A stretch of 64,000 bases of DNA. Source: Kosakonia oryzae. GTDB lineage: Bacteria; Pseudomonadota; Gammaproteobacteria; Enterobacterales; Enterobacteriaceae. The stretch lies in contig NZ_CP014007.2 in assembly GCF_001658025.2 (NCBI RefSeq), positions 3,658,001 to 3,722,000 on the forward strand, written 5' to 3'. Position 1 is the stretch's first letter; each line of letters begins with the position of its first letter. A program made the translations under genes and the position numbers. This document shows, piece after piece, positions 19,522 to 34,223 of the stretch. A model generated the notes under the pieces. The model searched no databases, was not told the DNA's origin, and saw nothing but the letters and a program-made list of their open reading frames with translations.

Positions 19522-21675
19522 TTAACGGCGCCTGCGGCGCTTTTGTTCTGGTTTTTTCACCGGTTTCTTCACTATAACGTCCGGCATTGCCGGTTGGGAA
19601 ATAGGAAACACCGGTAGCGCATCAAGCAGACGTTTTCCGTAGCTTTTGGTCAGCAGGCGCTTATCGTAAATCACCACTTCGCCGCGACAGCCGTGGCTGC
19701 GGATAAGCCTGCCGACCTGCTGGATAAGATTAAACGAGGCGCTGGGCAAACTCTGTACTTCAAAAGGATAACGGTTGAGGCTCTTCAGCCATTCGCCTTC
19801 AGTGATCACCACCGGGCTATCAATCGGCGGAAAGGCGATTTTATGAATATGCACCTGTGTCAGATAATCGCCTTTCAGATCAAGCCCTTCGGCGAAGGAT
19901 TGCAGGCCAACCAGCACGCTGCGCTCACCCGCGTCGATCCGTTTACGGTGCAGTTCCACCAGCCGGTAGCGCGGTTGATCGCCCTGCACCAACAGCAGCA
20001 GGCGTAAATCCGCTACGTAGCTTAAAAATAGCTGCATCGCGCGCTGGCTGGCGAACAGCACCAGCATCCCCGGATGGGCTTTACTTTCTACCTGCTCACG
20101 AAACCAGGTCGCCATTTCGGCGATATGCTGCTCTTCATTTTCAATCAGCGGTTCGTAGCGCATTTGCGGGATAACAATCTTCCCCTGCTCGACGTGATTG
20201 AAAGGCGAATCCAGCGAGACAAAGCGGTCGCCCGCTTTCTCTTTCAGGCCGCTCATCTCTTGCAGGCGATTAAAACTGTTGAGCGATCGCAGCGTGGCGG
20301 AGGTGACAACAATATGCGGCACACTGCGCCACAGCAGCTTCTCCAGCTGATCGCTGACGCGAATGCCCACGCAGTGAAACAGCAGATGCAGCTGCCCTTC
20401 ACGCACTTCGCGCGTCGCCCATTTCGATACCGGCGCGCCGGAAGCCTGCACCATCGAGGCCAGCCGCCAGAGTTTGCTCTGGCTTTCAAACATGCCAAGC
20501 GCACGGTTCATTTGCAGGATCACCCGGTGCAAACGCACAATATCGTGGCTGCCGGTCTTTTCGCTTAAATCGTTGAGGAACAGCTCCGCCAGCCCGCGCA
20601 GCATCTCTGTTAGCTTCGCCAGCCGTTGACAAATCGCCATCACCTCATCCGGCAGCTCGCCCATAGCGAAGCGGTATTCGGCTTCCTGACCGGCAGGAAG
20701 ATAGAGGTTGAGTATGTTATTCAGTGAGGAAATCAGCCCGAACAGCTCTTCGCAGTGGGCGTTGAGCCGCTCCGGCGTCGCCAGCGGCGGCAGGGTTTTC
20801 GGCCGGAACTGCTCCAGGCATGTCGCCACCAGCCGGGTAAACAGGTCGAGCTGTAACTGATACCAGGACGCCGTTATTTCGGCGCTCATCTCCAGCGCAT
20901 CGCGCGCCACATCCGGCAGATGATGGCCTTCATCCAGCACCAGCAGCAGGTTTTTCGGCTCCGGTAAGACGGCTTCGCTCTCCAGCGCCGCCATCACCAG
21001 CGCGTGGTTCGCCACCACCACTTCCGCTTCCTGAATTTCACGCCGCGCAACAAAGAACGGGCATTCCCGGTAGTAGTGGCAGTTGCGGTTCAGGCAGCTG
21101 GCTTTATCGGTACTGAGGCGACGCCATAAATCATCGCTGATGGCTTTATCGGTGTGATCGCGCAGGCCGTCCCATTTGTAGCTGTCGAGATCGGCTTTCA
21201 GCGTCGCGCACTGCTTCTGTTCCTCTTTGCTGCCCGGCGTCAGCTCATCATCCAGAAAAGCCAGCAGATCCTGCTGGTCCGGCTCGCTGCTGGCCAGCGC
21301 GGCCAGATTGCGCGGGCAGACATAGCGCCCACGGCCAAACGCGGCGGTAAAACGTAAATCGGGGATAATTTTGCGCAGCAGCGGCAGATCCTTACTGTAG
21401 ATCTGATCCTGCAACGCCACGTTGGCGGTGCTGACCACCAGCGTTTTTTGCTCTTCGCGGGCAATAGCAATGCCCGGAATTAAATAAGAGAGCGTTTTCC
21501 CGACGCCGGTCGGCGCTTCGATCGCCAGATGCCGGCCCTCTTCCCCCGCCAGAGTTTTCGCGACATCAGCAATCATCTGCCGCTGCGGCGCACGGGGAAT
21601 AAAGTCCGGGATCTGTTGTTGCAACGCCTTATACCAGGCGGCGATCTGCGCTTTTAGCGCGGCGGTAAGAGCCAT
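19522..21675 (-). CDS. dinG: DinG, SOS-induced ATP-dependent 5'-3' DNA helicase
   Basis: This 717-residue superfamily-2 helicase with an iron-sulfur cluster (E. coli DinG 716) unwinds R-loops and D-loops. Walker A APTGVGKT is at 54-61, the four cluster cysteines at 120, 194, 199 and 205, the DEGH box at 248-251, and the C-terminal motifs LLVLVSLDSP-type strand and QQVGRLIRS near 650. A LexA box lies 14 bases upstream of the ATG. The basic C-terminus (KKPEQKRRRRR) is typical. It heads the dinG-ybiB operon. The beta-glucoside operon is inserted upstream, where E. coli has rhlE directly. Confidence 0.95.
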   Translation of the reverse strand: MALTAALKAQIAAWYKALQQQIPDFIPRAPQRQMIADVAKTLAGEEGRHLAIEAPTGVGKTLSYLIPGIAIAREEQKTLVVSTANVALQDQIYSKDLPLLRKIIPDLRFTAAFGRGRYVCPRNLAALASSEPDQQDLLAFLDDELTPGSKEEQKQCATLKADLDSYKWDGLRDHTDKAISDDLWRRLSTDKASCLNRNCHYYRECPFFVARREIQEAEVVVANHALVMAALESEAVLPEPKNLLLVLDEGHHLPDVARDALEMSAEITASWYQLQLDLFTRLVATCLEQFRPKTLPPLATPERLNAHCEELFGLISSLNNILNLYLPAGQEAEYRFAMGELPDEVMAICQRLAKLTEMLRGLAELFLNDLSEKTGSHDIVRLHRVILQMNRALGMFESQSKLWRLASMVQASGAPVSKWATREVREGQLHLLFHCVGIRVSDQLEKLLWRSVPHIVVTSATLRSLNSFNRLQEMSGLKEKAGDRFVSLDSPFNHVEQGKIVIPQMRYEPLIENEEQHIAEMATWFREQVESKAHPGMLVLFASQRAMQLFLSYVADLRLLLLVQGDQPRYRLVELHRKRIDAGERSVLVGLQSFAEGLDLKGDYLTQVHIHKIAFPPIDSPVVITEGEWLKSLNRYPFEVQSLPSASFNLIQQVGRLIRSHGCRGEVVIYDKRLLTKSYGKRLLDALPVFPISQPAMPDVIVKKPVKKPEQKRRRRR

Positions 21676-21689
21676 GAAGAAACCTGAAA

Positions 21690-21709
21690 TACTGTATAAA
21701 CAGCCACTA
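21690..21709 (-). promoter_or_regulatory. LexA (SOS) box of dinG
   Basis: Read on the minus strand, TAGTGGCTGTTTATACAGTA. The right half TATACAGTA is consensus, and the left half TAGTGG is degenerate, much as I recall for E. coli dinG. It ends 14 bases before the dinG ATG. Confidence 0.85.
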
Positions 21710-21859
21710 TTGTGGCATTTTTAGCGCCCGCTGGGTAACCCTTTTTGCCATTCTGGAAGCGGCCGCGGAAAGCCATTTTCTGCTTCTGCAATACAGGATA
21801 TTTTTCGCCGGGCGGATCACAAATTAGCAGATCCATTCATCAGTACGCTATGTCGCGCG

Positions 21860-21888
21860 TTGATCATTGAACAGGGCAATGCTAGTTT
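21860..21888 (+). promoter_or_regulatory. Promoter of the beta-glucoside operon
   Basis: TTGATC and TAGTTT are separated by 17 bases, and GC-TAG is preceded by TG, so a start near 21895 would place the RAT element at the very 5' end of the transcript, as antitermination requires. Confidence 0.5.
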
Positions 21889-21900
21889 TTACCTGCATTA

Positions 21901-21929
21901 CGCTTGTTACCGAATATCGGGCAAAACCT
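21901..21929 (+). promoter_or_regulatory. RAT antiterminator element 1 (bgl leader)
   Basis: CTTGTTAC-CGAATATCG-GGCAAAACC matches the ribonucleic antiterminator bound by BglG/LicT/SacY dimers (TTGTTACTG...CAGGCAAAACC). Its 3' half GGGCAAAAC is also the 5' arm of the terminator that follows, so the two structures exclude each other. Confidence 0.85.
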
Positions 21930-21992
21930 AAATGCAGAGAACAAGGACAGATTATGTCCGTTGCTGTATTTATGTTTTGCCCGTTTTTGTTT
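21919..21992 (+). terminator. Attenuator terminator before bglG
   Basis: GGGCAAAAC (21919-21927) pairs with GTTTTGCCC (21974-21982), followed by GTTTTTGTTT. The long loop holds a secondary hairpin (GGACAGATTATGTCC). It ends just before the antiterminator gene's Shine-Dalgarno CAGGAG. Confidence 0.85.
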
Positions 21993-22005
21993 GCAGGAGT
22001 TAGCG

Positions 22006-22848
22006 ATGCTGGTCAAACAAATCTTAAATAATAACGTGGTCAGCGCCATCGACGATCGTGGCTTTGAGGTTATTCTGACCGGGCGAGGGCTGGGTTTTAA
22101 TACGCAGAACGGCGCCAGCGTTAACGAGCAAGCCATCGAGAAAATATTCCATTTGCAGGATTCGCAGGTCTCGGCCCGTTTTAAAGATCTGGTTAGCGAA
22201 GTGCCTGTCGAAATAGTGCAACTGACCGCCGACATTGTCGCGCTGGCCCGCAGTCAGCTATCGCACAAATTAAGCGAAGGCTTGTACGTCACGCTCGCTG
22301 ACCATCTCCATTTCGCGCTGCAACGCAATGAAAAACATGAGCAATTGCCGAATCCGCTGGAGTGGGAAGTGCGCCATTTTTATACCGCTGAATATGCTCT
22401 TGGTCGCCAGGCGATTGGTATGGTGATGGCGCGCACCGGGCAATTATTACCTGACGGCGAAGCCTGCAGTATTGCGCTACATATTGTGAATGCCGGGCTG
22501 AACGACAGCATGGGAAAAACCACGCAAATCACGCGGCTTATTTATCAATTACAGAATATCGTTAAATACTTTTTTAGCCTGCCGCTCGACGAGCACAGCC
22601 TGAATTACCAGCGTTTCATTACCCATTTAAAATTTTTCGCCCAGCGGGTGATTGATGGGGTGGTGTTAAATAATGACGACGAAGAGTTATTTGCCATGGT
22701 ACAGCGCCGCTATCAGACCACCCTGAAATGCGTCGATACCATCAATGAGTTTGTCGGCAAACATTATCACCACACCATGAGTAACTCGGAAAAGCTCTAT
22801 CTGACCGTGCATATCGAAAACGTCGTGCAGCGGGCAGAACCCAATTAG
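22006..22848 (+). CDS. bglG: BglG-family transcriptional antiterminator
   Basis: This 280-residue RNA-binding antiterminator has an N-terminal CAT domain (about 1-55, MLVKQILNNNVVSAI...GRGLGF), followed by PRD1 (about 65-170) and PRD2 (about 175-278), whose histidines are phosphorylated by the PTS. His100 and His102 lie in the PRD1 motif ADHLHFA, and PRD2 shows THLKFFAQRV and LYLTVHIENV. When substrate is present the permease dephosphorylates it and it stabilises the RAT hairpins. The longest frame begins at 21904 inside the RAT, but the ATG at 22006 has CAGGAG upstream and matches the family start. It is the first gene of the inserted operon. Confidence 0.9.
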   Translation: MLVKQILNNNVVSAIDDRGFEVILTGRGLGFNTQNGASVNEQAIEKIFHLQDSQVSARFKDLVSEVPVEIVQLTADIVALARSQLSHKLSEGLYVTLADHLHFALQRNEKHEQLPNPLEWEVRHFYTAEYALGRQAIGMVMARTGQLLPDGEACSIALHIVNAGLNDSMGKTTQITRLIYQLQNIVKYFFSLPLDEHSLNYQRFITHLKFFAQRVIDGVVLNNDDEELFAMVQRRYQTTLKCVDTINEFVGKHYHHTMSNSEKLYLTVHIENVVQRAEPN

Positions 22849-22869
22849 TTTACAGAAATCATTCGCGTA

Positions 22870-22892
22870 GCCGCAGCCAACAAAGCGGCAGC
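22870..22892 (+). other. Weak stem-loop after bglG
   Basis: GCCGC and GCGGC can pair over a 10-base loop between the bglG stop and the second RAT. No T-run follows. Confidence 0.3.
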
Positions 22893-22920
22893 CCGAAGGA
22901 GAGTGTATAGATTCCGTCCA

Positions 22921-22950
22921 GGCTTGTTACTGTTTAATCAGGCAAACCCC
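22921..22950 (+). promoter_or_regulatory. RAT antiterminator element 2 (before the PTS gene)
   Basis: GGCTTGTTACTG-TTTAATC-AGGCAAACCCC is close to the RAT consensus and lies 80 bases before the PTS start. Unlike element 1, no complementary GTTTGCC arm with T-run follows; CCAGA here can instead pair with TCTGG beside the PTS Shine-Dalgarno GGAGG. Confidence 0.7.
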
Positions 22951-23029
22951 AGAGGAAACAAGGTATCGGCGTAAAGCCGGTGATTGTGGATGATGCCGGC
23001 GATGCGGGCGTCAGTCTGGAGGAATTATC

Positions 23030-27753
<4,724 letters not shown>

Positions 27754-27864
27754 GGCTGAGGCTCGCATGGTGTTCCCGTGCGGTTGATGGCGGGCGCTGC
27801 GGGCGCGGGAAACGCGTCAGGCCTGGCTGGCGTGCGTTAATCGCCGATCGCAAGCCTGATAAAA

Positions 27865-27930
27865 CGACGCCGCCAGCAGGTCCATTGCCCGCTGGCGGCG
27901 TCGATTGCCGGATAAAGTATATCCGGCCTG
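27865..27930. repeat. REP/BIME-like paired hairpins
   Basis: A 13-base perfect stem CGACGCCGCCAGC/GCTGGCGGCGTCG (27865-27903) is followed by GCCGGATA...TATCCGGC (27908-27929), the palindromic type common in enterobacterial 3' intergenic spaces. It lies between the convergent beta-glucoside operon and rhlE and may also end transcription from both sides. Confidence 0.6.
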
Positions 27931-27939
27931 CAAAATGCC

Positions 27940-29385
27940 TTACTGAGCGGCGGTCGGTTTACGCGGACGGCGACGGCGGGCGCCGTTTCCTGCCGGTTTA
28001 CTCTGGCCGTCACGCGCAGGCTGAGCGTTACCATCCAGACGGCGTGAACCCCCTTCACTGCGGCGTGGAGCACGTGGTTTTTGCGCTTCACCATCCGTGC
28101 GACGCGGGGAACGCGGTTTCTGCTCCTCGCCCTCATTGCGGCGCGGCGCAGACTGACCACGTCCACCACCGCCCTGCCCGCGGCCACCACCCTGACGACC
28201 GCCCCCCTGGCCGCGACCATTCTGGATCGGTTCGGCTTTGATGGACGGATCCGGCTCATAGCCTTCGATGGCAATGCGTGGGATCTCTTTTTTCAGCAGA
28301 CGTTCAATGTCGCGCAGCAGTTTGTGTTCATCAACGCAGACCAGCGACAGCGCTTCACCGATAGCCGCCGCGCGCCCGGTACGGCCGATACGGTGGACGT
28401 AATCTTCCGGTACGTTTGGCAGCTCGTAGTTCACTACGTGCGGCAGCTCTTCGATGTCGAGACCGCGCGCGGCGATATCCGTGGCCACCAGCACGCGAAT
28501 ATCCCCGGATTTGAAATCTGCCAGCGCACGGGTACGTGCGCCCTGGCTCTTGTTACCGTGGATCGCCGCACTGGTGATGCCATCTTTATTCAGTTGTTCC
28601 GCCAGGTGGTTGGCGCCGTGCTTGGTGCGGGTAAAGACCAGCACCTGCTGCCAGTTCCCCTGACCAATCATCTGTGACAGCAGCTCACGCTTACGTTTTT
28701 TATCTACAAAATGCACATGCTGCGTCACCTGCTCGGAGGCGGTGTTGCGGCGTGCCACTTCAATTTCCAGCGGGTTATGCAGCAGCTTTTCCGCCAGCGC
28801 TTTGATGTCGTCGGAGAAGGTCGCGGAGAACAGCAGGTTCTGACGGCGCGGCGGCAGTTTTGCCAGCACGCGGCGAATATCGTGGATAAAGCCCATATCC
28901 AGCATGCGGTCGGCTTCATCCAGCACCAGAATTTCCACGCTATCGAGTTTCAGCGCGTTTTGGTGTTCCAGATCCAGCAGACGGCCAGGCGTAGCCACCA
29001 GCACATCAACGCCACCGCGCAGTTTCATCATCTGCGGGTTGATGCTGACGCCGCCAAACACCACCAGCGAACGGATGTTCAGATACTGGCTGTAGTCGCG
29101 TACGTTTTCACCGATTTGCGCCGCCAGTTCACGGGTTGGCGTCAGGATCAGCGCACGCACCGGGCGGCGGCCTTTCGCGTGCGGCTCTTTTTGCACCAGC
29201 AGTTGCAGCAACGGCAGGGTGAAGCCAGCCGTTTTACCGGTACCGGTCTGGGCGCTGGCCATCAGATCGCGGCCTTGCAGTACGGCGGGGATCGCCTGCT
29301 GCTGAATAGGGGTCGGCTGAACATAACCCTGCTCGGCGATTGCGCGCAGAATTTCCGGATTCAGGCCAAGGGCATCAAATGACAT
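27940..29385 (-). CDS. rhlE: RhlE, DEAD-box ATP-dependent RNA helicase
   Basis: This 481-residue RNA helicase acts in ribosome maturation in the family. Motifs in order: Q motif [13 protein letters not shown], Walker [11 protein letters not shown], motif Ia [13 protein letters not shown] box VLDEAD, motif III SAT, motif V DIAARGLD, motif [10 protein letters not shown]. The C-terminal 90 residues are low-complexity Gly/Arg/Gln repeats ([13 protein letters not shown]) plus R-rich blocks, longer than in E. coli RhlE (454). The ATG at 29385 was chosen, 93 codons inside the longest frame, because GGAG precedes it and the product starts [10 protein letters not shown] as in E. coli. It is divergent from cecR. 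Confidence 0.95.
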   Translation of the reverse strand: MSFDALGLNPEILRAIAEQGYVQPTPIQQQAIPAVLQGRDLMASAQTGTGKTAGFTLPLLQLLVQKEPHAKGRRPVRALILTPTRELAAQIGENVRDYSQYLNIRSLVVFGGVSINPQMMKLRGGVDVLVATPGRLLDLEHQNALKLDSVEILVLDEADRMLDMGFIHDIRRVLAKLPPRRQNLLFSATFSDDIKALAEKLLHNPLEIEVARRNTASEQVTQHVHFVDKKRKRELLSQMIGQGNWQQVLVFTRTKHGANHLAEQLNKDGITSAAIHGNKSQGARTRALADFKSGDIRVLVATDIAARGLDIEELPHVVNYELPNVPEDYVHRIGRTGRAAAIGEALSLVCVDEHKLLRDIERLLKKEIPRIAIEGYEPDPSIKAEPIQNGRGQGGGRQGGGRGQGGGGRGQSAPRRNEGEEQKPRSPRRTDGEAQKPRAPRRSEGGSRRLDGNAQPARDGQSKPAGNGARRRRPRKPTAAQ

Positions 29386-29656
29386 AACAACTCCGCACCG
29401 CCCCGACCTGTCACAGGTGTAGTTTTCAGGGAGATATAATTTGACTGATGACAAAAACCACAATGTCATGAAGGTGCGGAGTGTATCAGCTTTTGTGATC
29501 GAGCGCATAAATATCCGGCCAGGGATCATCTGCAATCTTTCCGCCTGTTGCAGGTCAGCATAGCAACCCCTTCCAGCGCCTGCTGAACCGGTTTCCGCTT
29601 CACCCGTCACCTTTTCCCTGCCTGGTGCTGGACAAGCTTCGCCCTGAAGCATAAAT
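29386..29656. other. rhlE-cecR divergent control region
   Basis: About 270 bases without a supported gene. It holds the rhlE leader and a small inverted repeat ATGACA/TGTCAT near 29446-29464. In E. coli, CecR regulates both rhlE and its own operon from this interval. Confidence 0.5.
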
Positions 29657-29676
29657 TTAATCAATCGATTGATTAA
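29657..29676. promoter_or_regulatory. CecR operator palindrome
   Basis: TTAATCAATCGATTGATTAA is a perfect 20-base palindrome, 13 bases before the cecR ATG, the form expected for a TetR-family operator and autoregulation. Confidence 0.8.
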
Positions 29677-29689
29677 TTATTTTGCCGCC

Positions 29690-30364
29690 ATGAATACAAC
29701 CCCCACGACCAGTAAAGGCGAACAGGCCAAACAACAGTTGATTGCCGCCGCGCTGGCGCAATTCGGTGAATACGGGTTGCACGCTACTACCCGCGATATC
29801 GCCGCGCAGGCCGGGCAAAATATTGCGGCGATCACCTATTACTTTGGTTCGAAAGAGGATTTATACCTCGCCTGCGCCCAGTGGATCGCCGACTTTATCA
29901 ATAAGAATTTCCACCCGCATGTCCAGGCAGCAGAGGCGCTGTTTGCGCAGCCGGAGCCGGATAAAGCAGCAATACGCGCCCTGATCCATAGCGCCTGCCG
30001 CAGCATGATCACGCTGCTCACCCATGATGAAACGCTGAATCTGAGCAAATTTATCTCCCGCGAGCAGCTCTCACCAACGCGGGCGTATCAGCGGGTGCAC
30101 GATCAGGTCATTGCGCCGATGCACAGCCATCTCACCGCCCTGCTGGCGGCCTATACCGGGCGGGATGCCACAGATACCGAAACCATTATTCATACCCACG
30201 CGCTGCTCGGTGAAATTCTCGCGTTTCGTCTCGGGCGGGAAACCTTCTTGCTGCGTGCAGGCTGGTCGCAGTTTGACGAAGAGAAAACCGCGCAGATTTA
30301 TCAGGTTATCACCTGCCATATCGATCTCATTTTGCAAGGATTAACGCACAGGAGTCCGGAGTGA
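29690..30364 (+). CDS. cecR: CecR, TetR-family regulator of the ybhGFSR exporter
   Basis: This 224-residue repressor (E. coli CecR/YbiH 223) controls sensitivity to cefoperazone and chloramphenicol through the adjacent exporter and rhlE. The helix-turn-helix [30 protein letters not shown] spans residues 33-62, and the remainder is the ligand-binding helical domain with [16 protein letters not shown]. The longest frame starts seven codons earlier; I took the ATG at 29690 by alignment. No Shine-Dalgarno is visible (TTTTGCCGCC), and the perfect palindrome sits just upstream. The stop overlaps the ybhG GTG/ATG start. Confidence 0.93.
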   Translation: MNTTPTTSKGEQAKQQLIAAALAQFGEYGLHATTRDIAAQAGQNIAAITYYFGSKEDLYLACAQWIADFINKNFHPHVQAAEALFAQPEPDKAAIRALIHSACRSMITLLTHDETLNLSKFISREQLSPTRAYQRVHDQVIAPMHSHLTALLAAYTGRDATDTETIIHTHALLGEILAFRLGRETFLLRAGWSQFDEEKTAQIYQVITCHIDLILQGLTHRSPE

Positions 30365-31359
30365 TGAAAAAACCTCTCGTTACGGTGTTGATTGTGGTGG
30401 TCGTTATCGCCGCGCTGGCTGGCGGCTGGATGTGGTATCAGAGCAGACAAGAGCGCGCGCTCACCCTGTACGGTAACGTTGATATTCGCACGGTGAATTT
30501 GAGTTTCCGCGTCGGCGGACGGCTCGCTTCGCTAAACGTTGATGAGGGCGATGCGATCAAGGCCGGACAGACGCTCGGTGAGATCGATAAAGCGCCTTAT
30601 GAGAACGCCTTGTTGCAGGCGAAGGCCAACGTCTCCACCGCGCAAGCGAAATACGATCTGGCTACCGCCGGTTATCGTGATGAAGAGATTGCCCAGGCTG
30701 TCGCGGCAGTGAATCAGGCGCGGGCCGCCTATGACTACGCGCAAAACTACTATCAACGTCAGCAAGGGTTATGGAAAAGCCGGGTGATCTCTGCCAACGA
30801 TCTGGAAAATGCCCGTTCCACACGAGATCAGGCGCAGGCCACGCTGAAATCCGCGCAGGACAAGTTAAGCCAGTACCGCACCGGTAACCGCCCGCAGGAG
30901 ATTGAACAGGCGAAAGCGGGCCTTGAACAGGCGCAGGCCGCGCTGGCGCAGGCGCAACTGGACCTGCATGACACCACGCTGGTCGCCCCTTCCGCCGGGA
31001 CAATCCTGACCCGCGCCGTCGAGCCGGGCAGCATGCTCAGCGCAGGCGGCACCGTATTCACCTTGTCGTTAACCCGTCCGGTATGGGTGCGCGCATATGT
31101 TGATGAGATCAATTTGCAGCAGGCGCAGCCAGGGCAGGAAGTACTGCTTTACACCGATGGACGGCCGAATAAGCCGTATCACGGCAAAATCGGCTTTGTC
31201 TCGCCCACGGCCGAATTTACGCCCAAAACCGTGCAAACCCCGGATCTGCGAACCGATCTGGTGTATCGCCTGCGCATTATCGTTACCGATGCCGACAACT
31301 CGCTGCGCCAGGGGATGCCAGTAACCGTGCGTTTTGCGGGCGAGGCGCGTCATGAATGA
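30361..31359 (+). CDS. ybhG: YbhG, HlyD-family adaptor of the YbhFSR exporter
   Basis: This 332-residue membrane-fusion protein (same length as E. coli YbhG) has one N-terminal membrane anchor (about 5-25), a lipoyl half-motif ([27 protein letters not shown] near 43-69), an alpha-hairpin (about 85-200), and a beta-barrel with [19 protein letters not shown]. It is expected to connect the ABC exporter to an outer-membrane channel. The start is GTG-ATG overlapping the cecR stop; ATG at 30364 is equally possible. The next gene overlaps its end by eight bases. Confidence 0.93.
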   Translation: MMKKPLVTVLIVVVVIAALAGGWMWYQSRQERALTLYGNVDIRTVNLSFRVGGRLASLNVDEGDAIKAGQTLGEIDKAPYENALLQAKANVSTAQAKYDLATAGYRDEEIAQAVAAVNQARAAYDYAQNYYQRQQGLWKSRVISANDLENARSTRDQAQATLKSAQDKLSQYRTGNRPQEIEQAKAGLEQAQAALAQAQLDLHDTTLVAPSAGTILTRAVEPGSMLSAGGTVFTLSLTRPVWVRAYVDEINLQQAQPGQEVLLYTDGRPNKPYHGKIGFVSPTAEFTPKTVQTPDLRTDLVYRLRIIVTDADNSLRQGMPVTVRFAGEARHE

Positions 31360-33091
31360 GGCATCCATCCATTTACGCGGGCTGGTAAAACGCTTTCCGG
31401 GTATGGAAAAACCCGCTGTCGCAAAGCTTGATTGCGAGATTCGCGCCGGTTATGTCACCGGGCTGGTCGGCCCGGATGGCGCAGGGAAAACCACGTTGAT
31501 GCGCATTCTTGCCGGGTTGATGAAGCAGGACGAAGGCAGCGTGCAGGTGATGGGGCTGGATCCGCTGCGTCAGGATAGCGAACTGCACGCCATGCTCGGT
31601 TATATGCCGCAAAAGTTCGGGCTGTATGAAGATTTAACGGTGATGGAAAACCTCAATCTGTATGCCGATCTGCGCAGCGTCACCGGCGAGCAGCGCCGTC
31701 AGACCTTCGAACGCCTGCTGGAGTTTACCGCCCTCGCCCCGTTTACCGGACGGCTGGCCGGAAAGCTCTCCGGCGGGATGAAGCAGAAACTGGGGCTGGC
31801 CTGCACGCTGGTCGGCGAACCGAAAGTGCTGTTGCTGGATGAGCCGGGCGTCGGCGTTGATCCAATTTCCCGTCGCGAACTGTGGCAAATGGTGCATGAA
31901 CTGGCGGGCGAAGGGATGCTGATCCTCTGGAGCACCTCCTATCTTGATGAAGCGGAGCAGTGCCGCGATGTACTGCTGATGAACGAAGGCGAATTGCTGT
32001 ATCAGGGCGAGCCGACCGCGCTGACGCAACGCATGGCCGGCCGCAGTTTTCTTGTCACCAGCGCGCAGGAGAACAACCGCCGCTTGCTGCGTCTTATTCT
32101 GCGTCAGCCGCAGGTCAGCGATGGCATGATCCAGGGGCGTTCGGTGCGCATGATCCTGAAAAAAGAGGCGCACGCCGACGAAATTCGCCACGCCGACAAC
32201 ATGCCGCCAGTAGAGATCACGGAAACCGCGCCGCGCTTTGAAGATGCGTTTATCGATCTGCTCGGCGGCGCTGGCGCGTCCGAATCCCCGCTGGGGGCAA
32301 TTCTGCATACGGTGGAAGGCAGCACGGACGAAACAGTGATTGAAGCCCGCTCGCTGACCAAAAAGTTTGGTGATTTCGCCGCCACCGACCATGTCAATTT
32401 TGCCGTCAAGCGCGGTGAAATCTTCGGCCTGCTGGGGCCAAACGGCGCGGGTAAATCGACCACTTTTAAGATGATGTGCGGCTTGTTGGTGCCCACCGAC
32501 GGCCAGGCGCTGGTGCTGAATCTCGATCTCAAAGTCAGCTCCGGCAAAGCGCGTCAGCATCTGGGTTATATGGCGCAAAAATTCTCGCTGTACGGCAACC
32601 TGACGGTGGAGCAGAATCTGCGCTTTTTCTCCGGCGTCTACGGCCTGCGCGGACGGGCGCAAAACGAAAAGATAACCCGCATGAGCGAGGCGTTCGGGCT
32701 GAAAGCCATTGCTCATCATGCGACCGATGAATTGCCGCTGGGCTTTAAGCAGCGCCTGGCGCTGGCCTGCTCGCTGATGCATGAACCGGATATTCTGTTC
32801 CTTGATGAACCTACTTCCGGTGTCGATCCGCTGACGCGCCGGGAGTTTTGGTTGCACATCAATAGCATGGTGGAGAAAGGCGTCACCGTGATGGTCACCA
32901 CGCACTTTATGGACGAAGCCGAATATTGCGATCGTATCGGGCTGGTGTATCGCGGAAAGCTTATCGCCAGCGGTACGCCGGATGATTTAAAGGCGCAAAG
33001 CGCCGATGCGGATAACCCGGATCCGACAATGGAGCAGGCTTTTATTACGCTTATCCATAACTGGGATAAGGAGCACGGCCATGCATCTTAA
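31352..33091 (+). CDS. ybhF: YbhF, tandem ATPase of the YbhFSR ABC exporter
   Basis: This 579-residue ATPase (E. coli YbhF 578) has two complete nucleotide-binding domains. NBD1: Walker [10 protein letters not shown], signature [12 protein letters not shown], Walker [15 protein letters not shown]2: Walker [10 protein letters not shown], a variant signature [12 protein letters not shown], Walker [12 protein letters not shown], switch TTHFMDEAE. The variant second signature is shared with E. coli. The ATG at 31352 lies inside ybhG (ATGAATGA) and was chosen over one six codons earlier by alignment. The E. coli complex exports drugs and cations such as Na+/Li+; substrate here is inferred. Confidence 0.94.
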   Translation: MNEASIHLRGLVKRFPGMEKPAVAKLDCEIRAGYVTGLVGPDGAGKTTLMRILAGLMKQDEGSVQVMGLDPLRQDSELHAMLGYMPQKFGLYEDLTVMENLNLYADLRSVTGEQRRQTFERLLEFTALAPFTGRLAGKLSGGMKQKLGLACTLVGEPKVLLLDEPGVGVDPISRRELWQMVHELAGEGMLILWSTSYLDEAEQCRDVLLMNEGELLYQGEPTALTQRMAGRSFLVTSAQENNRRLLRLILRQPQVSDGMIQGRSVRMILKKEAHADEIRHADNMPPVEITETAPRFEDAFIDLLGGAGASESPLGAILHTVEGSTDETVIEARSLTKKFGDFAATDHVNFAVKRGEIFGLLGPNGAGKSTTFKMMCGLLVPTDGQALVLNLDLKVSSGKARQHLGYMAQKFSLYGNLTVEQNLRFFSGVYGLRGRAQNEKITRMSEAFGLKAIAHHATDELPLGFKQRLALACSLMHEPDILFLDEPTSGVDPLTRREFWLHINSMVEKGVTVMVTTHFMDEAEYCDRIGLVYRGKLIASGTPDDLKAQSADADNPDPTMEQAFITLIHNWDKEHGHAS

Positions 33092-34214
33092 CACTCTCAG
33101 TTGGCGGCGCGTGCGGGCGCTGTGCGTCAAAGAGACGCGGCAGATTGTCCGCGACCCCAGTAGCTGGCTGATTGCCGTCGTCATCCCGCTGTTGCTGCTA
33201 TTTATCTTCGGCTACGGCATCAACCTTGATTCCAGCAAGCTACGTATTGGCGTGCTGCTGGAGCAGCAGAGCAAAGAGGCGATGGATTTCACCCATACGC
33301 TGACCGGCTCGCCCTATATTGATGCCACGATCAGCGATAACCGCCCGCAGCTTATCCAGATGATGCAGGCCGGGCGTATTCGCGGTCTGGTGGTGGTGCC
33401 GACGAATTTCGCCGCGCAGATGGCGCGCGCCAATGAAGTTGCGCCGATTCAGGTGATCACCGATGGCAGCGAACCGAATACCGCCAACTTTGTGCAGGGC
33501 TACGTACAGGGGATCTGGCAGCTCTGGCAGCAGCAGCGGGCAGAAGATCGTGGCCAGACATTTGATCCGTTGATCGATGTGCAGACCCGCTACTGGTTTA
33601 ACCCCGCCGCCATCAGCCAGCATTTTATTATTCCTGGCGCGGTGACCATCATCATGACGGTGATTGGCGCCATCCTCACCTCGCTGGTGGTGGCGCGCGA
33701 ATGGGAGCGCGGCACGATGGAGGCCCTGCTTTCAACCGAAGTGACGCGCGCGGAATTGCTGCTGTGCAAACTGATTCCCTACTATTTTCTCGGCATGCTG
33801 GCGATGCTGCTGTGCATGCTGGTGTCGGTGTTTATTCTTGGCGTGCCTTATCGCGGCTCGCTGCTGATTTTATTCCTCATCACCAGCCTGTTTTTGCTCA
33901 GCACATTGGGAATGGGGCTGCTAATTTCCACCGTCACACGTAACCAGTTTAATGCCGCGCAGGTCGCGCTGAATGCCGCCTTTTTGCCGTCGATTATGCT
34001 ATCCGGTTTTATCTTCCAGATTGACAGCATGCCCGCCGTGATCCGCGTGGTGACCTATATCATTCCGGCGCGTTATTTTGTCAGTACCCTGCAAAGCCTG
34101 TTCCTGGCGGGCAATATCCCGGTGGTGTTGATGGTTAACGTCCTGTTTTTGATTGCCTCGGCGCTGATGTTTATTGGCCTGACGTGGCTGAAAACCAAAC
34201 GCAGACTGGATTAA
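33081..34214 (+). CDS. ybhS: YbhS, permease subunit of the YbhFSR exporter
   Basis: This 377-residue ABC-2 type permease has one N-terminal helix ([21 protein letters not shown]), a periplasmic domain (about 55-180), then five helices with [23 protein letters not shown] as the coupling segment and [11 protein letters not shown] near the end. It equals E. coli YbhS in length once the ATG at 33081 is used; the longer frame extends 25 codons into ybhF. The gene overlaps the end of ybhF by 11 bases. It pairs with YbhR as the membrane heterodimer. Confidence 0.94.
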   Translation: MHLNTLSWRRVRALCVKETRQIVRDPSSWLIAVVIPLLLLFIFGYGINLDSSKLRIGVLLEQQSKEAMDFTHTLTGSPYIDATISDNRPQLIQMMQAGRIRGLVVVPTNFAAQMARANEVAPIQVITDGSEPNTANFVQGYVQGIWQLWQQQRAEDRGQTFDPLIDVQTRYWFNPAAISQHFIIPGAVTIIMTVIGAILTSLVVAREWERGTMEALLSTEVTRAELLLCKLIPYYFLGMLAMLLCMLVSVFILGVPYRGSLLILFLITSLFLLSTLGMGLLISTVTRNQFNAAQVALNAAFLPSIMLSGFIFQIDSMPAVIRVVTYIIPARYFVSTLQSLFLAGNIPVVLMVNVLFLIASALMFIGLTWLKTKRRLD

Positions 34215-34223
34215 GGAAAACCC

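Noticed and set aside
21904-22005. Upstream extension of the BglG frame (34 extra codons)
   Set aside because: It covers the RAT and the attenuator terminator; the ATG at 22006 has a Shine-Dalgarno and fits the family start.
27865-27930. CRISPR-like or mobile-element ends
   Set aside because: Two different hairpins of REP type, not spaced direct repeats; no target-site duplication or transposase gene.
31634-32905. 423-residue minus-strand frame
   Set aside because: Antisense shadow of ybhF, which has all ABC motifs intact.
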